Origin: an uncultured Collinsella sp.
Lineage (GTDB): Bacteria; Actinomycetota; Coriobacteriia; Coriobacteriales; Coriobacteriaceae
Direction: 5' to 3'
Assembly (NCBI GenBank): GCA_934654625.1
Contig: CAKUGM010000016.1
Coordinates: 1-32,672, forward strand
DNA: 32,672 nt
Under the pieces are notes generated by a model that saw only the letters and a list, made by a program, of their open reading frames with translations, made no database searches and had not been told where the DNA came from. This document shows positions 1 through 6,446 of this stretch, in pieces. A program made the position numbers and the translations under genes. Each line of letters opens with the position of its first letter. The first letter of the stretch is position 1.

Positions 1-711
1 GAGGTTTCGTTCACGACGAAGGACAAGGAAGGTTCCGAGATTGACGCTACGGGTAGGGGAGGCTTTGAGCTCACCCCTGTCGATGCCCTCGATGTGACGG
101 ACGAGCAGATCAACAAGGCATATGAGTACGCTTCGAAGGATACGACCGACGGTGCTCCCGACGCCGATGCCCTCAAGGCAGCCGCGACCAAGCGCCGCGA
201 CGATGCCGTCGTCGCCAAGAAGGAGGCCGACGCCAAGGCTGCACGCACCATCACCACCGCAGACTATACCCTCGAGCTGCCTTCTTATTGGGATGGCCGC
301 GTGACCGTTAAGTACGAGGGCGATTCCGTGGTTGTCTACTCCAAGAATTATCCCAAGCGCGCGATTTGCTCGATATTGGTCGACACCCAAGGTGCCGGTC
401 CCATGGGAGACATCGGCGGTTCCCAGATGGGTTACGCAAGCCTTCCCAATGGCCGCTATGCACACGTTTGGTGCGACCGCTACTCGTTTATCATCGCATA
501 TGCCAACATTACGAATTCGACCAATCCGGACGACTACTACACGTACGACGAGGCGCGCGAGCTCGTGGACTTGCAGACGGGTGGCGCGGTCCACTATGAC
601 GACGTCCTTGCTGCTATGAAGGACAACGACACCGATCGCGCGGACGACTTGGTCTTTGCCCAGGACACGTTCTTCCAAAACAACATCGTCAGTCAGATTA
701 AAGCCAAGTAG
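1..711 (+). CDS. Unrecognised protein, 3' part only
   Basis: The frame is open from base 1 to a TAG at 709-711, so the true start lies upstream of the window. A GTG at 94 is in frame but has no clear ribosome binding site and is probably internal. The visible part (about 236 residues) begins with a short stretch that looks like the end of a folded domain. An alanine/lysine/aspartate-rich helical segment follows (about residues 55-80 of the visible part), then a C-terminal domain rich in Tyr, Thr and Asp with alternating beta-like pattern. I do not recognise a family. The Lys/Ala-rich linker before a beta-rich domain resembles envelope or secreted proteins, but the N-terminus that would carry a signal peptide is not in the window. 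The next gene starts 21 bases downstream, so the two could be co-transcribed. Confidence 0.7.
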   Translation, partial: EVSFTTKDKEGSEIDATGRGGFELTPVDALDVTDEQINKAYEYASKDTTDGAPDADALKAAATKRRDDAVVAKKEADAKAARTITTADYTLELPSYWDGRVTVKYEGDSVVVYSKNYPKRAICSILVDTQGAGPMGDIGGSQMGYASLPNGRYAHVWCDRYSFIIAYANITNSTNPDDYYTYDEARELVDLQTGGAVHYDDVLAAMKDNDTDRADDLVFAQDTFFQNNIVSQIKAK

Positions 712-732
712 CGACCGGGCGAAAGGACGGCT

Positions 733-1620
733 ATGGCAATCGTCACGATTAAAAACGATACCTGTACGGCTCAGATCGATACTATGGGCGCACAGCTTTT
801 GAGCATGCGTTTTGATGATCGCGAATATCTATGGCAGCGCGATGAGCGCTGGTGGGGTCGCACCTCTCCCATCCTGTTTCCCATCGTGGGCAATATCCGT
901 AATGCCGAGGCGATGTCCGAGCAGGGGCCGTGCCATATGAAGCAGCACGGCGTGGCGCGCAATTACGAGCACCGCGTGGTGGACGTCGCGGCGGACGGAA
1001 CATCGGTGACGTTTGAGCTGTGCGATTCCCCCGAGACGCGCGAGCAGTATCCGTACGCCTTCCGTCTTAACATGACCTATGCCCTTGTGGGCGAGGCGAC
1101 GCTCGCACAGACGTTTTCCGTTACCAACACGGGAACGGTGACGCTGCCGTTTTCCGTTGGCGGTCACCCAGCGTTTAATATCCCCATCGAGGGAACGGAT
1201 GAGGCCTTCGACGAGTACGACTTTACGTTTTCCGAGCCCTGGCACGCCGAGTGCCCCAAGATCGTAGCGGGTGGTCTGGCCGACCCGACCGACACCTTTG
1301 TGGCACTCGACGGCAGCGATACCCTGCCGCTCACACGCAGCTGCTTTGACTACGACACCATGGTGTTTAGCCACGTGCCGGGTAACACCGTGTCACTTAC
1401 CGGTCGCCGCAGCGGCCATGGCGTGCGCGTTGACTTCCCGGGGTTCGACTATCTGGGCGTGTGGTCGATGGCGCCCGACGCGCCTTTCGTGGCTATCGAG
1501 CCCTGGACGGGTCATGCCACCTTGACGACCGAGGACGACGTGCTGGAGCACAAAGAGGGCATCACGTTGCTCGCCCCCGGTGCTACCGACGAACGTACCT
1601 TTACGATCACTGCATTCTAG
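733..1620 (+). CDS. Aldose 1-epimerase family protein (LacX/GalM-like)
   Basis: A 295-residue protein with the beta-sandwich pattern of the galactose mutarotase superfamily. These enzymes interconvert alpha and beta anomers of sugars, and the LacX-like branch may act on sugar phosphates. Visible landmarks are an HGVAR motif (H72), the GGHPAF motif with the likely catalytic His (H145) and an AIEPWTG motif near residue 257 carrying the likely catalytic Glu. Length is normal for the family. The ATG at 733 is preceded by GAAAGGACGG at a good distance. The gene follows the unrecognised gene by 21 bases and is followed by a strong hairpin. The substrate cannot be told from sequence, and no sugar operon surrounds it, so a housekeeping role is as likely as a pathway-specific one. 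Confidence 0.85.
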   Translation: MAIVTIKNDTCTAQIDTMGAQLLSMRFDDREYLWQRDERWWGRTSPILFPIVGNIRNAEAMSEQGPCHMKQHGVARNYEHRVVDVAADGTSVTFELCDSPETREQYPYAFRLNMTYALVGEATLAQTFSVTNTGTVTLPFSVGGHPAFNIPIEGTDEAFDEYDFTFSEPWHAECPKIVAGGLADPTDTFVALDGSDTLPLTRSCFDYDTMVFSHVPGNTVSLTGRRSGHGVRVDFPGFDYLGVWSMAPDAPFVAIEPWTGHATLTTEDDVLEHKEGITLLAPGATDERTFTITAF

Positions 1621-1648
1621 CTCTGCATTTACAATGTTATGGCGAAAA

Positions 1649-1693
1649 GGGCCGGTTCGGATCACGCTGTTTGACGCGTGTCCGAACCGGCCC
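1649..1693. terminator. Hairpin between convergent genes
   Basis: A 13-bp perfect stem (GGGCCGGTTCGGA pairing with TCCGAACCGGCCC) with a 19-nt loop lies 28 bases after the epimerase stop. Four A residues precede it, giving a U-tract when read on the minus strand, while only two T follow on the plus strand. It lies between convergent genes and probably terminates in both directions, better on the minus strand. Confidence 0.7.
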
Positions 1694-1734
1694 TTACGTG
1701 TTGCTGTTGCAGGCGGTCTGCATTCGTGCTGATG

Positions 1735-1840
1735 CCGCTGTCGAGTGGCGGTTTTTCGTGCGCCATATGGGCGAAATCGGCTCCAGGACGTTCGATTATC
1801 CGCCACTCATCTAGGAATGCACGTTTTTCCGCCACAGGAT
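1735..1840. repeat. Intergenic cluster of inverted repeats
   Basis: GAGTGGCGG at 1743-1751 is matched by its exact reverse complement CCGCCACTC at 1800-1808. CCGCCAC appears a third time at 1829-1835 behind TTTTT, mirroring the GTGGCGG-TTTTT-CGTGC block at 1745-1760. The stretch has no convincing gene, sits 3' of both convergent genes, and looks like a palindromic intergenic element. Whether it recurs in the genome cannot be seen here. Confidence 0.4.
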
Positions 1841-1906
1841 GCCGACGCATCGGGGTACCGATGCCGCGGTTTGCCCGCTCAGGGACTTGCTGTCTCGGGA
1901 TGCAGC

Positions 1907-2950
1907 CTATTCGGCAGGCGAGCTCGCACGTTTCTCGTGCTCGTCTACGAGCCTAAGGGCGGCGATGGCGCACTCGAGCATCCCCTCGTCGGCGGTGCGC
2001 GTCGTAAGCTTTTGCATCATAAGGCCTGGCCACAGGGCGATCCTCACCAGCGGATTGTCCGGATGCGATCCGGCCCACTTGACCGTGACCTCATACGAGA
2101 GGCCGGCGACGAGCGGCAACATGGCGATGCGCGAGGCGAAGACAAAAAGCGAGCGCGTGATGCCGACGAGTCCAAGCCCGTCTGCCCAGGCGCCGACGGG
2201 CACGAGCGTATGCACCACGATGGCGACCATTACGGTCATGACCAAAAAGGCGGTGCCGCAGCGTACGTGGATGCGCGAGAACTTGGCGGCGTTTTCGGGC
2301 GAGAGCGGCAAGCCGTGCTCGAAGCAATGGATCGACTGGTGCTCGGCGCCGTGATAACCGTACAGGCGTGCCATGTCGGGAAGAAGCCCGATGCCGCCAA
2401 CGTAGGCGATGAGGACGACGATGCGCAAAAGCGCTTCGCACAGATTCCAAGCAATGGCATTGTTGCTGGTGAGGGGTCCCATAACAAGGTTCGATACGCC
2501 TACGGGCAGTGCGACGAACAGTCCCATGCCAAGGGCGAGGCCAAGGACGATGGAGAGGACGAACTGCCATGCGGGTCCGTCCGAAGAAGATGGGCTGTCG
2601 TCGGCAGTGGACTCGCTCGCGCCGGTTCCGCTGCCAGCGGCCACCGCATCCCCGGTATCCTCTTCGTCAAACGCATGGTCGGCGGCGATTTCCATCGCCT
2701 TGTACGAAAGCGACATGGAGCTCACGAGAGAGACGCACCCGCGTACAAGCGGGAGCTTCATCCAAGCCGGGCGGCTCTCGGGGGCTGGCAGATCGTGTTT
2801 CTCGGTATAGATCGAGCCATCTTCGCAGCGAACGGCTACGGCCCAGTGGTCGCGGCCGCGCATCATCACGCCTTCAAGGGTGGCGGCCCCGCCGATATGC
2901 GTGGCAAAAAGCTCGCCTTCCTCGGCGATGGGCTGGCTGTTGTTTGGCAT
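1907..2950 (-). CDS. DUF1385 family membrane protein
   Basis: A 347-residue protein of the DUF1385 (YqhQ-like) family, whose biochemical role is not established. The family signature GGAATLEGVMMRG is at residues 20-32, GYHGAEHQSIHCFE at 198-211 and SRIHVRCGT at 225-233. Three to four hydrophobic segments are visible, at about 128-158, 173-192, 235-253 and possibly 265-285. Residues about 97-125 form a Ser/Ala/acidic low-complexity insert that is not typical of the core. The reading frame extends to an ATG at 3100, but the ATG at 2950 is preferred. It has GGGAG seven to eight bases upstream and starts just before the conserved region, whereas the longer N-terminus would run through the prfA leader on the other strand. 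The gene is divergent from prfA. Confidence 0.88.
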   Translation of the reverse strand: MPNNSQPIAEEGELFATHIGGAATLEGVMMRGRDHWAVAVRCEDGSIYTEKHDLPAPESRPAWMKLPLVRGCVSLVSSMSLSYKAMEIAADHAFDEEDTGDAVAAGSGTGASESTADDSPSSSDGPAWQFVLSIVLGLALGMGLFVALPVGVSNLVMGPLTSNNAIAWNLCEALLRIVVLIAYVGGIGLLPDMARLYGYHGAEHQSIHCFEHGLPLSPENAAKFSRIHVRCGTAFLVMTVMVAIVVHTLVPVGAWADGLGLVGITRSLFVFASRIAMLPLVAGLSYEVTVKWAGSHPDNPLVRIALWPGLMMQKLTTRTADEGMLECAIAALRLVDEHEKRASSPAE

Positions 2951-3067
2951 ATGTTGGCTCCCAATCGATGCGGTGTATCGATAGCCCATGATACTAGGCG
3001 ATACGCACGGAACCTTTAGCGTAAAAGCGGTTTTATGTATGTTGCAGAGATGGCTGTTTTTTCGGGG

Positions 3068-3073
3068 TATTAT
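3068..3073 (+). promoter_or_regulatory. Candidate -10 element for the prfA leader
   Basis: TATTAT lies 25 bases upstream of the small upstream ORF start. A TTGCAG at 3042-3047 is present but is 20 bases away, too far for a classical -35, so the assignment is tentative. A start site near 3080 would leave a leader that begins just before the small ORF. Confidence 0.35.
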
Positions 3074-3098
3074 GAGGTGGTTTACACGAGGAGAACCC

Positions 3099-3125
3099 AT
3101 GTATCAAAAGATCGACATGTTCTAG
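3099..3125 (+). CDS. Eight-codon upstream ORF before prfA, ending in UAG
   Basis: ATG-TAT-CAA-AAG-ATC-GAC-ATG-TTC-TAG, encoding MYQKIDMF. GAGGAG at 3088-3093 lies five bases before the ATG, a good Shine-Dalgarno match. The stop is UAG, read by RF1 and not RF2, and the next gene downstream (start 3214) encodes RF1. Codons 4-7 lie on the 5' arm of the terminator-like hairpin described at 3107-3182. I infer a regulatory leader peptide. There is no direct proof that it is translated, and a chance ORF of this length is possible, although the strong ribosome binding site argues against that. Confidence 0.5.
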   Translation: MYQKIDMF

Positions 3126-3182
3126 CTGCTTTTGCCATTGCCTGCGGCATGCCGCCGCGGCCGCTACATTCTGTCGATTTTT
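3107..3182 (+). promoter_or_regulatory. Terminator-like or attenuator-like leader structure before prfA
   Basis: Bases 3107-3117 (AAAAGATCGACA region) can pair with 3172-3182 (TGTCGATTTTT): 11 consecutive pairs including one G-U, ending in a run of five T. Inside lies a GC-rich block, with GCGGC at 3144-3148 able to pair with GCCGC at 3160-3164. TAGC at 3123-3126, which includes the small ORF's stop codon, can pair with GCTA at 3163-3166. The outer stem is AU-rich and its U-run pairs with its own A-run, so it is weaker than a textbook terminator. A ribosome paused on the UAG at 3123-3125 would cover the 5' arm. Confidence 0.4.
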
Positions 3183-3213
3183 ACTTCCCTATAACGAAAT
3201 AAAGGAGCCGCAC

Positions 3214-4281
3214 ATGCGCGACAAACTCGAGAAGCTCATCGCTGCCTACGAAGAGCTTGAAAAGAAGCTGGCAGACCCTTCCGTTGCCTCCAACATCAAG
3301 GAATTCACGCGCCTCAACAAGGAGTATGCGCACCAGACCGACCTCGTGCGCGCCGCTCGCGAGTATCTGGGTGCCCTTGATGATATCGAGGCCGCCAAGG
3401 AGATGCTCCACGAGGCCACCGATGCCGACGAGAAAGAGATGCTCCAGATGGACATCTCCGAGAATGAGGCCAAGCTCCCGCAGCTCGAGGAAGACATCAA
3501 GTACATGCTCATTCCCGGCGACCCCAACGACGATAAGGACACTATCATCGAGATCCGCTCCGCTGCCGGTGGCGACGAGGCGGCTATCTTCGCGGGTGAC
3601 CTCTTCAAGATGTACCAGCATTTCATCGAGTCGCGTGGCTGGAAGATGGAGGTGCTCGATTCGAGCCCGTCTGAGGCCGGCGGCTTCAAGTCCATCGAGT
3701 TCAAGGTGACGGGCGACCGCGTGTACTCCGTCATGAAGTACGAGTCCGGCGTACACCGCGTGCAGCGCGTTCCCAAGACCGAGAGCCAGGGTCGCATCCA
3801 GACCTCGACGGCTACCGTCGCCGTGCTGCCCGAGGCCGACGAGATCGACATCAAGATCAACCAGTCCGACCTGCGCATCGACACCTACTGCGCTTCCGGT
3901 CCTGGCGGTCAGTGCGTTAACACCACGTACTCCGCCGTGCGCATCACCCACCTGCCCACCAACACCGTGGTGCAGTCGCAGGAGCAGCGCTCGCAGATCC
4001 AGAACCGCGAGGTCTGCATGCAGATGCTTCGTGCCCGTCTGTACGAGATGGAGCTGGAAAAGCAGCAGGCAGAGCTTGGCGCCGAGCGTTCAAGCCAGAT
4101 TGGTCACGGCAACCGTTCGGAGAAGATCCGTACGTACAACCAGCCGCAGGACCGCGTGACCGACCACCGCATCGGTTTCAACTCCACCTACAACGGCGTC
4201 CTTCTGGGCGACCAGCTCGCTACGGTAATCGACGCCCTTGCCGCTGCCGATCGTGCCGAGAAGCTCGCTCAGGCCGTGTAA
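3214..4281 (+). CDS. prfA: Peptide chain release factor 1
   Basis: RF1 (355 residues) recognises UAA and UAG in the ribosomal A site and triggers peptidyl-tRNA hydrolysis. The PxT-type stop-recognition tripeptide is visible as PKT within RVPKTESQGR. The catalytic GGQ is in ASGPGGQCVN, followed by the family motif SAVRITHLPT and the C-terminal RIRTYNQPQDRVTDHR-type block. The PxT signature identifies RF1 rather than RF2. The ATG has AAAGGAG eight bases upstream. The gene is preceded by an upstream ORF ending in UAG and a terminator-like structure, so its own product may feed back on it. It is followed by a terminator and then a sugar cassette, not by prmC, whose product methylates the GGQ glutamine; prmC is 9 kb downstream. 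All 34 genes here whose ends are visible stop at TAA or TAG, so RF1 can read every one. Confidence 0.97.
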   Translation: MRDKLEKLIAAYEELEKKLADPSVASNIKEFTRLNKEYAHQTDLVRAAREYLGALDDIEAAKEMLHEATDADEKEMLQMDISENEAKLPQLEEDIKYMLIPGDPNDDKDTIIEIRSAAGGDEAAIFAGDLFKMYQHFIESRGWKMEVLDSSPSEAGGFKSIEFKVTGDRVYSVMKYESGVHRVQRVPKTESQGRIQTSTATVAVLPEADEIDIKINQSDLRIDTYCASGPGGQCVNTTYSAVRITHLPTNTVVQSQEQRSQIQNREVCMQMLRARLYEMELEKQQAELGAERSSQIGHGNRSEKIRTYNQPQDRVTDHRIGFNSTYNGVLLGDQLATVIDALAAADRAEKLAQAV

Positions 4282-4284
4282 GGC

Positions 4285-4304
4285 TCGCGCGAAAGAACGC
4301 GCGA
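4285..4304 (+). other. Short GC hairpin just after prfA
   Basis: TCGCGCG and CGCGCGA form a 7-bp perfect stem around AAAGAA, starting four bases after the prfA stop. No T-run follows, so it probably stabilises the 3' end or is the first of two tandem hairpins with the terminator at 4339. Confidence 0.5.
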
Positions 4305-4338
4305 TATAACAAAGGTATTTGGCGAATCAATCGTCCTA

Positions 4339-4371
4339 AGGCCCGGTTGCTTATGGCAGCCGGGCCTTTTT
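4339..4371 (+). terminator. Rho-independent terminator after prfA
   Basis: GGCCCGGTTG pairs with CAGCCGGGCC (one G-U) around a short loop, followed by TTTTT at 4367-4371. A near-identical hairpin with the same loop side and T-run occurs at 13080-13111, beyond the sugar cassette. Confidence 0.88.
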
Positions 4372-4477
4372 ATGCTCAAAATAAACCATCTAGCAGGGAA
4401 TTTGCTAAATAGAATCCTTTGAGTGCCCAGATGTCCGCACGCCGTTCATCACTTTTATCCGACCGTTGAACGGTACG

Positions 4478-4510
4478 TGTAATATTACAAACGTTATAGA
4501 CGTATAGTAC
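4478..4510 (+). promoter_or_regulatory. Candidate operator and promoter region of the PTS cassette
   Basis: TGTAATATTACA at 4478-4489 is a perfect 12-bp palindrome. Just after it come GTTATAGAC (4493-4501) and GTATAGTAC (4502-4510), both GT-N5-AC half-symmetric sites of the type bound by GntR/HutC regulators. GTTATATAC, one base different from the first, stands in front of the GntR gene at 12232-12240. TATAGT at 4503-4508 could be a -10 hexamer, but no good -35 is seen. The 304 bases between prfA and the IIA gene otherwise hold only the two hairpins noted above. Confidence 0.4.
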
Positions 4511-4585
4511 ATACCAGATGAACAAGAGGTTATGAGCCACGGGGGCCATAACTTAGAGTTCAGTTCATTTGGGAGGGGCAAAACG

Positions 4586-5032
4586 GTGGAGAAGCGAATC
4601 GTAATCGCCACGCATGCAATGTTCTCGGAGGGCATTGCCTCGTCGCTCAAGATGATCTTTGGCGACGCAGTTCCGGTTGAGTGCATCACGGCATATGTCG
4701 ATCTGAGCGTCGATTACCAAGACAAGCTCGAGAAGATCGTTTCCGAGCATGACTATGAGAACGCAGAGCTCGTCGTACTGACCGACATCTTGGGCGGTTC
4801 GGTGAACAACGAGTTCATGGGCTTGCTCGACAAGTACGACTTCCACCTTATTACCGGCCTTAACCTGGCACTTTTGTTCGAGGTCATCACGTGTCCCGCA
4901 GAGGATCTGACCGCGAACTTGCCGTCGATCGTAGAGCACGCTCGCGAGCACATCGTGCTGTGCAACGAGCTTGTTGAAGCCAAGGCAGCGGCCGCGGCAG
5001 ACGACAAACTAGCTGAACTTAACGAGTTTTAG
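4586..5032 (+). CDS. PTS mannose-family IIA component
   Basis: A 148-residue free-standing EIIA of the mannose-family phosphotransferase system. It takes phosphate from HPr on a histidine and passes it to IIB. The N-terminus IVIATHAMFSEG places the phosphorylated His at residue 10, as in E. coli ManX. The ILGGSVNNEF segment near residue 70 corresponds to the family's D-x-x-GGSP/T loop. The start is taken as GTG at 4586, since GGGAGGGG stands just upstream and it gives the family N-terminus. An in-frame ATG at 4532 would add 18 atypical residues and has its purine-rich stretch only two bases away. It is the first gene of the cassette; IIB follows after 11 bases. IIA and IIB are separate polypeptides here rather than fused as in E. 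coli ManX. Confidence 0.9.
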   Translation: MEKRIVIATHAMFSEGIASSLKMIFGDAVPVECITAYVDLSVDYQDKLEKIVSEHDYENAELVVLTDILGGSVNNEFMGLLDKYDFHLITGLNLALLFEVITCPAEDLTANLPSIVEHAREHIVLCNELVEAKAAAAADDKLAELNEF

Positions 5033-5043
5033 GAGGCAGAACC

Positions 5044-5505
5044 ATGATCAAGTTGTTCCGAATCGACCACAGGCTTCTTCACGGTCAGGTTGCATTCTCG
5101 TGGACCAAGTCCATCGGCGCCGATTGCATTCTCGTGGCTGATGACGAGGCAACGACGAACAGCCTCAAGATGACCACGCTGCGTCTGGCAAAGCCCCAGG
5201 GCGTGAAGCTTGTCGTCAAGTCCATCGACGACAGTATCAAGGCGCTTCAGAGCGGCGTTACCGATAAGTACAAGCTGTTCATCGTCACGGGCAGCGTAGC
5301 CGACGCGAAGCGCATCTGCGACGCCGTGCCCGAGATCAAGAGCATCAACCTTGGCGGCATCAAGAATCGCGAGGGCGCCCGTCAGGTGAGCCAGGCGATC
5401 TTCCTCCTTCCGCAGGAAGAGGACGAGCTGCATGAGCTGGCCGCCAATGGCGTCGAGCTCGAGATCCGCCAGGTGCCGACGGAGAAGAAAGAAATCTACA
5501 AGTAA
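5044..5505 (+). CDS. PTS mannose/sorbose-family IIB component
   Basis: A 153-residue EIIB of the mannose/sorbose family, a cytoplasmic protein that phosphorylates the incoming sugar at the IIC/IID channel. The signature RIDHRLLHGQVAFSW has the phosphorylated His at residue 13. Length is typical (about 155-165). The AGGAGG at the end of the IIA gene serves as ribosome binding site, with the ATG at 5044. The closely spaced IIA gene upstream and the aldolase downstream indicate one operon. The IIC and IID partners are not adjacent but lie 1.8 kb downstream after two catabolic genes. Sugar specificity in this family depends mainly on IIC/IID and cannot be read from IIB. Confidence 0.93.
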   Translation: MIKLFRIDHRLLHGQVAFSWTKSIGADCILVADDEATTNSLKMTTLRLAKPQGVKLVVKSIDDSIKALQSGVTDKYKLFIVTGSVADAKRICDAVPEIKSINLGGIKNREGARQVSQAIFLLPQEEDELHELAANGVELEIRQVPTEKKEIYK

Positions 5506-5535
5506 CGATATCCACGCGTAATCAATGCGGTTCAT

Positions 5536-5550
5536 ATGCGCGGTGCGCAT
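5536..5550 (+). other. Intercistronic hairpin between IIB and aldolase
   Basis: ATGCGC-GGT-GCGCAT forms a 6-bp stem with a three-base loop in the 69-base gap between the IIB stop and the aldolase start. No T-run follows, so it is more likely an mRNA processing or stability element than a terminator. Confidence 0.45.
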
Positions 5551-5574
5551 TAAGAAAGAAAGGGAGAACCTATC

Positions 5575-6435
5575 ATGATGGAACCGATGCACGAGCTTCT
5601 GCAGGAAGCGAAAAAGGGCGGGTACGGAATCCCTGCTCCTAATGTCTACAATCGCTTCACCATCGAGGCTGCGCTGCAGGCTGCAGACGAACTCAAGGCT
5701 CCGGTGATCCTTGGTTGCCCCGGCGTCTTCGGCATCGAGGAGGTCGGCGAGCTCGCCCGCTACTACGAGCGCAAGTATCCGCACGTTCCGTTTGCCGTGA
5801 ACCTTGATCACGGTGGCCCGTTCGATCACCTTATCCGCGCCATTCGCGCCGGCTTCTCTTCCGTCATGGTCGACCGCTCCACGCTCCCCTATGAGCAGAA
5901 CGTCGCAGAGAGCAAGGAGATCGTGAAGATCGCCCATGCCGTCGGCGTTTCCGTCGAGGCCGAGCTCGGTCACGTTGGCCAGGGCGTGGAGTATGAGGCA
6001 ACCCGCGATGCCGGCTTGACCCATCCCGAGGAGGCCGTCTCGTTTGTCGAGGAGACGGGCGTCGACTGCCTGGCTGTTGCCGTCGGCACTTCCCACGGCG
6101 CCTACAAGGGCACCCCGCACCTTGAGTTCGACCTGCTCGAGACGATTGCCAAGAGCGTCGACGTGCCGCTGGTTCTGCACGGTGGCTCCGGTACTGGTGA
6201 CGACTTGATCGCCAAGGCCATCAAGTGCGGCATCCAGAAGGTCAACCTCTGGACCGACCTCTCCCAGGCTTCCAACATGGCAGTCAAGGAAGCTATCGAC
6301 GCAGACTACGCGCCCGATGTCGATCCCGATAAGAAGAAGATCAGCTCCTGGCAGTACGACATGATCGGTGCCGATGGCTACAAGGCCGCGCTCGAGCACT
6401 ACATGCATGTCTTCGGCTGCGTTGGCAAGGCTTAA
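5575..6435 (+). CDS. Class II ketose-(bis)phosphate aldolase (GatY/KbaY/Fba-like)
   Basis: A 286-residue zinc-dependent class II aldolase, which cleaves a ketose phosphate to dihydroxyacetone phosphate and an aldehyde. Zinc and catalytic landmarks in order are NLDHGG (Asp and His), EAELGHVGQG (Glu), VGTSHGAYKG (His), LVLHGGSGTGDD (His) and KVNLWTDL, equivalent to the phosphate-contacting loop. Length matches GatY/KbaY/IolJ-type enzymes. Either ATG at 5575 or 5578 could start; 5575 is eight bases from GGGAG. No sugar-phosphate kinase of the PfkB type is encoded in the cassette. The substrate may therefore be a ketose 1-phosphate or another monophosphate rather than a 1,6-bisphosphate, or the kinase may be elsewhere. 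Fructose- or tagatose-bisphosphate cannot be chosen from sequence. Confidence 0.9.
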   Translation: MMEPMHELLQEAKKGGYGIPAPNVYNRFTIEAALQAADELKAPVILGCPGVFGIEEVGELARYYERKYPHVPFAVNLDHGGPFDHLIRAIRAGFSSVMVDRSTLPYEQNVAESKEIVKIAHAVGVSVEAELGHVGQGVEYEATRDAGLTHPEEAVSFVEETGVDCLAVAVGTSHGAYKGTPHLEFDLLETIAKSVDVPLVLHGGSGTGDDLIAKAIKCGIQKVNLWTDLSQASNMAVKEAIDADYAPDVDPDKKKISSWQYDMIGADGYKAALEHYMHVFGCVGKA

Positions 6436-6446
6436 GGAGTAATTCC

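Noticed and set aside
2996..3006. CTAGGCGATAC shared between the DUF1385 upstream region and the prmC upstream region (about 13244)
   Set aside because: An 11-base match is expected many times by chance in 32 kb, and the contexts differ.
1745..3019. A 424-codon plus-strand frame opposite the DUF1385 gene
   Set aside because: The minus strand carries the DUF1385 signatures and a good start; the plus-strand frame is low-complexity and charged.
2951..3100. N-terminal extension of the DUF1385 protein to the ATG at 3100
   Set aside because: The added 50 residues show no family resemblance, would overlap the prfA leader, and the ATG at 2950 has a proper ribosome binding site.
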